Source of the DNA: JBFIHZ01 sp041601535
Lineage (GTDB): Bacteria > Pseudomonadota > Gammaproteobacteria > Xanthomonadales > SZUA-36
Length of the DNA: 8,461 nucleotides
NCBI GenBank assembly: GCA_041601535.1
Contig: JBFIHZ010000162.1
Span: 1-8,461 of the forward strand
Direction: 5' to 3'
The notes below the pieces were generated by a model. That model was not told the origin of the DNA, ran no database searches, and saw only the letters and a program-made list of their open reading frames with translations. Within the stretch, counting starts at the first letter, position 1. Every line of letters starts with the position of its first letter. Positions 1 through 5,874 of the stretch are shown one piece after another. The translations under genes were made by a program, and so were the position numbers.

Positions 1-161
1 CAGCCATCCGGGGTGTACAGCAGCTGGCCATTGGGTTGATCACCAAAGGGCAAGCCGGCAGCACGGCCATCGTCATAGTGGATTTTCCACGCCAGCAGCT
101 CCCAGGCACCCGGCAGCCGCCGGGCCGGGGTGGCGTTGGTGTTTTCGTCAGTTGGATTCAT
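1..161 (-). CDS. Lipocalin-like domain protein (N-terminal part, runs off left edge)
   Basis: Only the first 53 codons are visible; the gene continues past base 1. After a short polar N-terminus (MNPTDENTN...) comes a stretch typical of the start of the small bacterial lipocalin-like domain (Lipocalin_5 type): L-P-G-A-W-E-L near residues 15-21, then a D-D-G-R turn, F-G-D-Q-P-N-G, and L-L-Y-T-P-D-G at the edge. These are the 'GtWeL...dG...p.G.l.Yt.dG' landmarks of that family. No signal peptide is visible, so it is probably cytoplasmic. The start ATG (161-159) overlaps the stop of the upstream HxlR regulator as ATGA, so the two are probably translationally coupled and co-transcribed. The function of this domain in such proteins is mostly unknown; a small-ligand-binding role is an inference from the fold. 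Confidence 0.72.
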   Translation of the reverse strand, partial: MNPTDENTNATPARRLPGAWELLAWKIHYDDGRAAGLPFGDQPNGQLLYTPDG

Positions 162-1090
162 TTATCGGTCCGGTATTGTTTTACGCGGTAGGCCACCACG
201 TGCCGCTGACACTGGTCGCAGCGCACCTCGCCGTGCAATTGATGGCCACAGCTCGTATGGGTAAGAATCATCGGTGGGCCGGAGCCATCACCGCACCATT
301 TATCGCCCCATTGCAGCAGGGTCTGGAAAAACGGGAACAGCCCCAGCCCTTTGTCCGTCAGAAAATAGTCGAAACGCTGTGGCCGGTCGCTGTAGGCCAC
401 CGTATTGAAGATGCCCTCGGCGGTGAGGAATTTAAGGCGGTCGGCCAGCACGTTGGTAGCCACCGGCAGCTCCTTGCGGAATTCGTCGTAGCGGGTAATG
501 CCGTGGTAGGCCAAAGCGATGACATTGGCGGTCCAGGGGTCGCCAATCAGGTGAATCAGGTTCTTGTATGAATGACGTCCGCTGGGCACATCCTTGATGG
601 ACTTGGACGAGCGCCGCCGCACTTTCATCTGGCGGATGTCACGGGTGGCGCCCGGGCCGGGGTGATACTTGATGTCGCCGGCCCGCACCGCTTCACCGCA
701 ATGGATGCAGGCCAGGAAGGGTTTGAAAACCTTTTCACAGTCGATGTGGTACAGCTCGGTGGCATCCAGTTCCGGGTCGACAAAAAACTCCCGCTCCCAG
801 TTGAGCGCCATCAGCGCGTTGTCGTACAGGTCCACCGATTTACGCGTCATGTGGTAGCTGGGGCGTCGCGGGTTGGCTGCGGGCAGGCGCTTTTGCAGGC
901 AGTCGACACTCTCCAGCCATTTCAGTCGGTCGGCCAGTACGCCGCGTGACATGCCGGTGGCAGCCAGCAGTTCGCCAAACGTGTTGATACCCCACAGCAC
1001 GTCGCCAATGATCAGCAACGACCATTTATCACCAATCTGGTCCAGCGCCCGGCTAATGGAGCTGGCCCGTGTCTCCATGGTGTGGCTCAT
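158..1090 (-). CDS. Tandem HxlR-family winged-helix transcriptional regulator
   Basis: A 310-residue cytoplasmic DNA-binding regulator built from two HxlR-type winged-helix halves. Half 1 spans about residues 10-135 and half 2 about 170-298. Each opens with the family landmark I-G-D-x-W (GDKW at 20-23, GDPW at 183-186), followed by F-x-E-L and the recognition-helix stretch V-L-A-D-R-L-K (51-57 and 214-220), then a wing with R-P (R75-R76-P77; R236-P237). Both halves end in the same pattern H-x2-C-x9-C-x2-C (H115, C118, C128, C131; H278, C281, C291, C294). Family members are usually single-domain, about 100-200 residues, and act as dimers, so this one could act as a covalent pseudo-dimer (inference). 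The start ATG is supported by AAGGA a few bases upstream; an in-frame ATG at codon 5 is an alternative. It overlaps the lipocalin-like gene by 4 bases and is divergent from the ligase/thiolase operon, which it may control. The ligand is unknown. Confidence 0.9.
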   Translation of the reverse strand: MSHTMETRASSISRALDQIGDKWSLLIIGDVLWGINTFGELLAATGMSRGVLADRLKWLESVDCLQKRLPAANPRRPSYHMTRKSVDLYDNALMALNWEREFFVDPELDATELYHIDCEKVFKPFLACIHCGEAVRAGDIKYHPGPGATRDIRQMKVRRRSSKSIKDVPSGRHSYKNLIHLIGDPWTANVIALAYHGITRYDEFRKELPVATNVLADRLKFLTAEGIFNTVAYSDRPQRFDYFLTDKGLGLFPFFQTLLQWGDKWCGDGSGPPMILTHTSCGHQLHGEVRCDQCQRHVVAYRVKQYRTDK

Positions 1091-1384
1091 GGTTTATCCT
1101 TGCAGTAAGCGAACGTTTCCATGCGCATGGTCAGGTTCATTCTGATGGCTGGTCCGCCATGGGTGTTGCGTGAAAGGACTTGATTGAACCCCGATGCACG
1201 ATTATCCTTGATTCCTCACTTGTATAAATGAACTTAGTAATTTGAATTGTGCCAAAAACAACGCGACATTGCGAGTTCAACGCGCTCTGCCTGGCCCTGA
1301 AACAGGCCGGCGCAAACGCGTGTTGCGCTGCGTGGCGGCTGCCTCGTGGCCGGTCGATTGGTACAGCATCCCTGTGATTCTGCG
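1091..1384. promoter_or_regulatory. Divergent intergenic region between regulator and acyl-CoA ligase operon
   Basis: About 290 bases without a convincing gene, between two divergent start codons. The stretch 1201-1260 is clearly richer in A/T than its surroundings and is where promoters are most likely. Candidate for the minus-strand regulator: TTTATA (1228-1223), 16-base spacer, GATAAT (1206-1201). Candidate for the plus-strand operon: TTGATT (1180-1185), 17-base spacer, TATCCT (1203-1208). Both are partial matches to sigma-70 hexamers, and the two would overlap, so regulation of both directions by one bound protein is plausible. GGTTCA (1133-1138) and TGAACC (1185-1190) form a spaced inverted pair of uncertain meaning. 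No start site can be proven from sequence. Confidence 0.5.
1119..1130. repeat. Perfect 12-base palindrome upstream of the HxlR regulator
   Basis: CCATGCGCATGG is a perfect palindrome centred 34-35 bases upstream of the regulator start codon. It lies in what is likely its 5' untranslated or promoter-proximal region. Such a dyad could be a binding site for a dimeric or tandem winged-helix protein, for example for autoregulation (inference). It does not extend beyond 12 bases, and palindromes of this length arise by chance in GC-rich DNA. Confidence 0.4.
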
Positions 1385-3118
1385 ATGATTACGTCCTCAC
1401 CTCAACGCATAGAAGAATTCACCCGCCAGGGCTGGTGGGGTGACACCACCGTGCACCAGTTATTGTTTCAGCGGGCGGATGAGCATCCGCAACTGCTGGC
1501 GGTGGCTGATCAGCCCAACCGCGCATCATTTACCGATGGTAGCCCGCAGCGGCTGAATTACGCTGACCTGCGTCATGCGTCGGTTAACCTGGCCGCGCAA
1601 TTGCTGCAACGCGGCATAGGCCAGGGCGATGTAGTGGTGGTGCAGTTGCCCAATGTGGCCGAGCTGGTGGTGTGTTACTTCGCCGCCAGCATCATCGGTG
1701 CGGTGATTTCACCCTTGCCGGTGCAGTATGGCGCGCATGAGCTGGGTGTGGTCAGGGATGCCCTCTCGCCGGTGGCCATGATCACCACCGGTCGTCTGAA
1801 AGACACCCCGCTGGCGCAGGTGGCAAGCCGGGTGATGACGGATGATGTACCGGTACTGGTATTTGCCGCGGACCAGGATGCGGCCGGGGCCGCCGATGCA
1901 GCATGCGACGCGGCGGGCAGCGGCCTGCTGTGGCTGGACCCGGCAGCCAACGAGTCACATCAGCAACGAATTGATGCCTATCATGCCGAGCATCCGCCCA
2001 ATGCCAACCACACGCTGAGCATTTGCTGGACGTCCGGTACCACCGGAAAGCCGAAAGGGGTACCGCGGTCACACAATATGTGGCTGGCCACCGGCAGGAA
2101 CAGCGCCGAGGCCGGTGATTACCGCTACGGCGACCGGCTGCTGAACCCGTTCCCGCTGGTGAACATGGCGGCACTGGGTGGGTTTTTCTTTCCGTTCATG
2201 CTGCGCGGCTGCTCCCTGATCCTGCACCACCCGTTCGATCCACCGGTGTTCCTGAAGCAGATGCAGGACGAGCGCATCACCTTCACCATTGTGCCGCCGG
2301 CGGTGCTGAACCAGTTGGCCAAGGCGGAGGATATGTGGAACGCGTTTGATTTCCGCTCGCTGCGGCGCATCGGTTCGGGCTCGGCCCCGCTGGCGCCGTG
2401 GATGATCGACGTGTTTGATAACAAGTACCACAAGAAAATCGTCAATTTTTACGGTTCCAACGAGGGCATCAGCCTGTTTTCCACTCCGGAGACGTCTGCT
2501 GAGCCGGAAGTGCGGGCCAGCATGTTCCCGCGCATGGGCTGCGAGGACATGCCATGGATTGGCATCACCCATATGATGGTCAAAACCCGGATTGCGCGGG
2601 TGGACAGCGAAGAGGAAATCACCCAGCCGGGTGAGCCCGGTGAGCTGCTGTTTTATGGCCCCACCGTGTTCGATGGCTACCATGGCAAGGACGATACACG
2701 TCACGAGGAATTCACCAGCGACGGCTGGTTCCGCACCGGCGACCTGGTGGAAATCTGTGGCAGTCCACCCAATTACTACCGCATCGTCGGCCGCTGCAAG
2801 GACATCATCAACCGCGGCGGTATGAAAATTTCACCCAGCGAACTGGATGTGCTGCTGGAAGGCGTGCCGCAGCTGGCCGAAGCGGCGGTGTGCGCCTACC
2901 CCGATGACAACATGGGCGAGAAAGTGTGTGCCTGCGTGGTGCCACTGGCCGGCCAGCAAGCGCCCGATCTGCAGCAGATCAACGAGTATCTGCTGAGCAA
3001 AGGTGTGGCGAAATTCAAACTGCCGGAAAAGATGCTGGTGCTGGAAAGCCTGCCGCGCAATCCCGTGGGCAAGGTGCAGCGCCATGAACTGGAACAGAAG
3101 GTAAAAGACCATGGCTGA
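1385..3118 (+). CDS. AMP-forming acyl-CoA ligase / acyl-adenylate synthetase
   Basis: A 577-residue class I adenylate-forming enzyme: it activates a carboxylic acid with ATP to an acyl-AMP and, given the neighbouring thiolases, probably transfers it to CoA. All core motifs are present (numbering from ATG 1385): P-loop T-S-G-T-T-G-K-P-K-G at 216-225, A5 motif F-Y-G-S-N-E-G at 355-361, R-T-G-D-L at 450-454, hinge G-R-C-K-D at 469-473, and the C-terminal catalytic lysine in N-P-V-G-K (K563). The N-terminal E-F-T-R-Q-G-W-W stretch resembles the dihydroxybenzoate-AMP ligase and cyclohexanecarboxylate-CoA ligase branch, so an aryl or cyclic acid substrate is possible but unproven. An in-frame GTG at 1346 would add 13 residues; ATG 1385 is preferred because family similarity begins just after it, although neither start has a good Shine-Dalgarno. 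First gene of an operon; its end overlaps the next gene by 8 bases. Confidence 0.9.
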   Translation: MITSSPQRIEEFTRQGWWGDTTVHQLLFQRADEHPQLLAVADQPNRASFTDGSPQRLNYADLRHASVNLAAQLLQRGIGQGDVVVVQLPNVAELVVCYFAASIIGAVISPLPVQYGAHELGVVRDALSPVAMITTGRLKDTPLAQVASRVMTDDVPVLVFAADQDAAGAADAACDAAGSGLLWLDPAANESHQQRIDAYHAEHPPNANHTLSICWTSGTTGKPKGVPRSHNMWLATGRNSAEAGDYRYGDRLLNPFPLVNMAALGGFFFPFMLRGCSLILHHPFDPPVFLKQMQDERITFTIVPPAVLNQLAKAEDMWNAFDFRSLRRIGSGSAPLAPWMIDVFDNKYHKKIVNFYGSNEGISLFSTPETSAEPEVRASMFPRMGCEDMPWIGITHMMVKTRIARVDSEEEITQPGEPGELLFYGPTVFDGYHGKDDTRHEEFTSDGWFRTGDLVEICGSPPNYYRIVGRCKDIINRGGMKISPSELDVLLEGVPQLAEAAVCAYPDDNMGEKVCACVVPLAGQQAPDLQQINEYLLSKGVAKFKLPEKMLVLESLPRNPVGKVQRHELEQKVKDHG

Positions 3119-4340
3119 CATATACGTATTGGGCGGTGCCCAAACCGATTTCGCCCGTAACTGGGCGCGCGAAGATCACACGCTGTACGACATGTTCGCC
3201 GAGGCGCTGATCGGCGCGGTGGAGAACAGCAGGGTTGATCCGGAGCGCATTCAGGCGGGTCATGTGGGCAATTTCGTGGGTGACCTGTTCGCCGGCCAGG
3301 GTCTGATCAACGGTTTTTTCGGGCACGTGTACCCGGAATTGGCTGCCATCCCCACAGCGCGCCACGAAGCCGCCTGCGCCTCTGGTTCGATGGCCGTGCT
3401 GGCAGCGATGAATGAAATACTGGCCGGTCACCTGGATGTGTCCGCCGTGGTCGGGCTGGAGCTGATGCGCAATGTACCGGGGTCCACCGGCGCCGAATAC
3501 CTGGGCGCGGCCACCTGGAACGGGGCCGAGGCCACCGATTGCCGTTTCCCCTGGCCGCATATGTTTGACCGCATCCTGCAGGAATATGACCAGCGCTACG
3601 GCGTGAACCATGATCATCTGCTGGAAATAGCCCGCATCAATTTCGGCAATGCACGCAGCAACCCGAACGCGCAGGCGCGCAACTGGCAGTTCACCGAACA
3701 GAATTACAGCCTGGACGATGAGCACAATCCGCCAATCGAGGGACGCATCCGTAAAATGGATTGCGGGCAGATTACCGACGGCGCGGCCGCCATTATCCTG
3801 GCCAGCCGCAAGGCGGCTGAGGAGCACGCGCGGGCGCATGGCCTCAAGCTGCAGGATATTCCGCGTATCAAAGGCTGGGGCCATCATTCGGCACCGCTGC
3901 TGCTGGATCGCAAGCTGGAGCTCAGCGCCGGGCAGCCGCTGCTGTTTCCGCACGCTCAGGCCACCATTACGGATGCGCTGAAGCGCGCCGGCATGCAGGA
4001 CATTACCGCGGTGGACGGCCTGGAAACACATGATTGCTTTACGGTTACCGAATACATGGCCATTGACCACAGCGGTCTGACCGCACCAGGCGAGAGCTGG
4101 AAGGCCATCGAGGAAGGGCGCATTGCCCGCGACGGCGATTTTCCGATCAACCCCAGCGGTGGGCTGATTGGTCTGGGCCACCCGGTGGGTGCCACCGGTG
4201 TGCGCATGGTGCTGGATTGCGCGCGGCAGGTATCCGGGCAGGCCGGTGACTGCCAGGTGGCGGATGCTGAAAACATGATTACGTTCAATCTGGGGGGCAG
4301 CGCCACTACCTGCGCCAGCTTCGTGGTGGGGGTTAATTGA
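3111..4340 (+). CDS. SCP-x-type thiolase (acetyl-CoA acyltransferase-like)
   Basis: A 409-residue thiolase-superfamily protein of the SCP-x/SCP2-thiolase branch. The nucleophile is C89 in E-A-A-C-A-S-G-S. The H-D-C-F motif (H307, C309) supplies the second cysteine, which in this branch replaces the C-terminal cysteine of FadA-type thiolases. H357 sits in L-G-H-P-V-G-A-T-G. The C-terminus ends in N-L-G-G-S-A-T-T, as in SCP-x enzymes. With C89, H307, C309 and H357 all present, it should be a competent thiolase rather than one of the Ltp2-like retro-aldolases. It presumably cleaves a beta-ketoacyl-CoA to acetyl-CoA (or propionyl-CoA for alpha-methyl substrates), or runs the condensation. The start is supported by AAGG about 9 bases upstream and by the 8-base overlap with the ligase, which suggests translational coupling. 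The DUF35/OB-fold partner often encoded next to such thiolases is absent here. Confidence 0.88.
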   Translation: MADIYVLGGAQTDFARNWAREDHTLYDMFAEALIGAVENSRVDPERIQAGHVGNFVGDLFAGQGLINGFFGHVYPELAAIPTARHEAACASGSMAVLAAMNEILAGHLDVSAVVGLELMRNVPGSTGAEYLGAATWNGAEATDCRFPWPHMFDRILQEYDQRYGVNHDHLLEIARINFGNARSNPNAQARNWQFTEQNYSLDDEHNPPIEGRIRKMDCGQITDGAAAIILASRKAAEEHARAHGLKLQDIPRIKGWGHHSAPLLLDRKLELSAGQPLLFPHAQATITDALKRAGMQDITAVDGLETHDCFTVTEYMAIDHSGLTAPGESWKAIEEGRIARDGDFPINPSGGLIGLGHPVGATGVRMVLDCARQVSGQAGDCQVADAENMITFNLGGSATTCASFVVGVN

Positions 4341-5539
4341 TGTCGGACGTTTATATTTACGACGCGATCCGCACGCCGCGGGCGCGCGCCAAGGATAGTG
4401 GTGGCCTGCACGATCTGACGCCGCTGGACCTGATGAAAGCACTGTACCTGGCGCTGCAGGAGCGCAACGGACTGCAGCCGCAACAGGTGGGCGACGTGGT
4501 ATTGGGTTGCGTCACGCAGCACGCTGACCAGGCAGCCAATATCGCCAAAACCTCCACCCTGTATGCTGGCTGGCCCAGCAGTATTTCCGGCATCACGGTC
4601 AACCGCTTCTGTTCGTCCGGGCTGGATGCGGTGAACATCGCCGCGCTGAAAGTGGCGGCCGGGCAGGACCAGCTGAACATCGGCGGCGGCGTGGAAATGA
4701 TGTCGCGTGTGCCGATGCTGGCAGACCGGGCCACGGTGTTTACCGACATTCCCACCGCGGTGAAGGCTCAGGTCCTGATGATGGGCAGCGGCGCGGACCT
4801 GATTGCCAGCAAATATGACCTGAGCCGCGAGCAACTCGATACCCTGGCCATGAACAGCCAGCACCGGGCCGCTGCCGCGCGCGAGAAGGGTTATTTCAAA
4901 TCCATCGTGCCGGTGTACAACCCGGTGAAAGACATCACCGCGGCCGAGGATGAGTGCATCCGCGCCGGCATCAGCATGGAAGACCTGGCCAAGCTGCCGC
5001 CGTCCTTCGCCGAACTGGGTGCCGCCGGCGTGGACGCCCACCAGCTGGCGTCCAATCCACAGCTCGATGGCATCCGCCACGTGCATACCGCCGGTAATTC
5101 ACCGGCCATGGCCGATGCGGCCGCCGTGGTGCTGCTGGGCAATGAGGCCGCGGGTGAGCATCTGGCGAACGCACCGCGGGCACGCATCGTGGCGGCGGTA
5201 AATGCCAGCGACGATCCGCTGCAGGTGCTATCGGGGGCAGTGGCCGCCACGCAAAAACTGTTGCACAAGCAGGGCCTGACATCCGCCGAAGTGGACCTGT
5301 TTGAAATTCACGAAGCCTTTGCCGCCACCGTGATCAAATGCCAGCGCGACCTGGATATTCCGGATGAGAAAATCAATGTGCACGGCGGTTGTATTGCCCT
5401 GGGTCATCCGCTGGGCGCCACCGGAGCGATCATGCTGGGCCAGTTGCTGGACGAGATGGAACGGCGTGATCTGCACACCGGCATCGTGGCGGCCAGCGGC
5501 GCAGCCGGCGCCGGCGTGGCGATGCTGATTGAACGCTGA
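4340..5539 (+). CDS. FadA/AtoB-type thiolase with atypical C-terminal active-site motif
   Basis: A 399-residue thiolase of the degradative/acetoacetyl-CoA branch and the last gene of the operon. The nucleophile C91 is in N-R-F-C-S-S-G-L-D. H324 is in H-E-A-F-A-A and H356 in A-L-G-H-P-L-G-A-T-G-A. The C-terminal block normally reads like L-C-I-G-G-G-M-G, with the catalytic acid/base cysteine; here it reads A-S-G-A-A-G-A-G, placing S386 where that cysteine belongs. Another cysteine, C351, sits five residues before H356, where Ala or Ser is usual. The start ATG overlaps the upstream stop as TGATG, with a GGGGG run 7 bases upstream; a TTG at 4337 is less likely. Length is normal and the rest of the fold looks intact, so this is not a decayed gene. 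It may be a thiolase with altered mechanism, a specialised acyltransferase, or a partner for the neighbouring thiolase. Confidence 0.88.
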   Translation: MSDVYIYDAIRTPRARAKDSGGLHDLTPLDLMKALYLALQERNGLQPQQVGDVVLGCVTQHADQAANIAKTSTLYAGWPSSISGITVNRFCSSGLDAVNIAALKVAAGQDQLNIGGGVEMMSRVPMLADRATVFTDIPTAVKAQVLMMGSGADLIASKYDLSREQLDTLAMNSQHRAAAAREKGYFKSIVPVYNPVKDITAAEDECIRAGISMEDLAKLPPSFAELGAAGVDAHQLASNPQLDGIRHVHTAGNSPAMADAAAVVLLGNEAAGEHLANAPRARIVAAVNASDDPLQVLSGAVAATQKLLHKQGLTSAEVDLFEIHEAFAATVIKCQRDLDIPDEKINVHGGCIALGHPLGATGAIMLGQLLDEMERRDLHTGIVAASGAAGAGVAMLIER

Positions 5540-5540
5540 G

Positions 5541-5578
5541 TTTTTACTCTGACCCCAAATTATCGACCCCAAATTATC
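5541..5578. repeat. Tandem 14-base direct repeat beside an ACTCTGACCCC motif
   Basis: GACCCCAAATTATC occurs twice, back to back and without mismatch, at 5551-5564 and 5565-5578. It is directly preceded by TTTTTACTCT, so the first copy forms ACTCTGACCCC. It fills the short gap between the convergent thiolase and CPXCG genes. From memory, GGGGTCAGAGT (the complement) is common at the edges of REP-like elements mobilised by Y1-type transposases (RAYTs), so this may be a remnant of such an element; that link is an inference. No hairpin-type terminator is obvious here. Confidence 0.6.
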
Positions 5579-5585
5579 CAAATTT

Positions 5586-5777
5586 TCAGTCGTCTTCGTG
5601 GCGGACTTCTACGCGGGGTGGCTGGCCGGGCGAGGCATGGGTGATAAAGACGATCGGGCGGCAGCACACCTGGCAGTCCTCGATGTACTGCTGGTGTTCC
5701 ACTGAGCCGTCAATCAGCACCCAGATGGCTTCGCCGCAATAGGGGCAGTGGATTTCGGTTTCACTGAGTTGTTCCAT
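5586..5777 (-). CDS. CPXCG motif-containing cysteine-rich small protein
   Basis: A 63-residue protein matching the small CPXCG cysteine-rich family. C-P-Y-C-G (C11, C14) is followed about 20 residues later by C-Q-V-C-C-R-P (C35, C38, C39), with the family's V-x-x-x-x-Q-x-Y-I-E-D-C stretch between them. Two CxxC knuckles at this spacing suggest a small zinc ribbon (inference). No signal peptide or membrane segment is seen, so it is cytoplasmic. The cellular role of the family is not established. The gene lies 93 bases downstream of the broken peptidase on the same strand and has its own candidate promoter. No strong Shine-Dalgarno precedes the ATG, but the full-length match to the family supports this start. 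Confidence 0.9.
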   Translation of the reverse strand: MEQLSETEIHCPYCGEAIWVLIDGSVEHQQYIEDCQVCCRPIVFITHASPGQPPRVEVRHEDD

Positions 5778-5831
5778 GGTCGCGTGTAGTGTCCATTCAG
5801 TTTGGCTTGCTGCAGCGGCTGTAGGGATCTG

Positions 5832-5846
5832 TTCAGATGTTCTGAA
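5832..5846. repeat. Inverted repeat TTCAGA-TGT-TCTGAA at the predicted transcription start
   Basis: Two perfect 6-base arms (5832-5837 and 5841-5846) are separated by 3 bases. The dyad begins at the last base of the candidate -10 box, so its centre falls about where transcription of the CPXCG gene would begin. That is a classic repressor-operator position, although a small RNA stem in the leader is also possible. It lacks a following T-run in either direction, so it is not a terminator. Confidence 0.4.
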
Positions 5847-5874
5847 AGATAGGGTCTCCCTTGTCTGCTGTCAG
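5846..5874 (-). promoter_or_regulatory. Candidate sigma-70 promoter for the CPXCG gene
   Basis: On the minus strand, CTGACA (5874-5869; 5 of 6 matches to TTGACA) is followed after exactly 17 bases by TATCTT (5851-5846; 4 of 6 matches to TATAAT). Transcription would start near 5839 and leave a leader of about 60 bases before the ATG at 5777. The element overlaps the last codon of the upstream peptidase reading frame. Confidence 0.45.

Noticed and set aside
152..949. Two plus-strand open frames opposite the HxlR regulator
   Set aside because: They mirror the regulator's codons; no family motif, and the regulator itself is clear.
1346..1384. GTG start giving a 13-residue extension of the acyl-CoA ligase
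   Set aside because: Homology-like sequence begins after the ATG at 1385; the extension has no family feature. Not firmly excluded, because neither start has a strong ribosome binding site.
3111..4340. Ltp2-like retro-aldolase instead of thiolase
   Set aside because: The thiolase residues C89, H307, C309 and H357 are all present, whereas the aldolases of this fold have lost the thiolase nucleophile.
3015..4442. Long minus-strand open frame of 475 codons opposite the SCP-x thiolase
   Set aside because: It lies antisense to a clear thiolase gene, has a His/Arg/Gly-rich composition with no recognisable motif, and is expected from GC-rich codon bias on the opposite strand.
3956..5086. Minus-strand open frame of 376 codons opposite the thiolase junction
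   Set aside because: Antisense to two well-supported thiolases, with no domain-like sequence.
5524..5545. Intrinsic terminator after the thiolase operon (TTTTT at 5541-5545)
   Set aside because: No GC-rich hairpin stands immediately upstream of the T-run.
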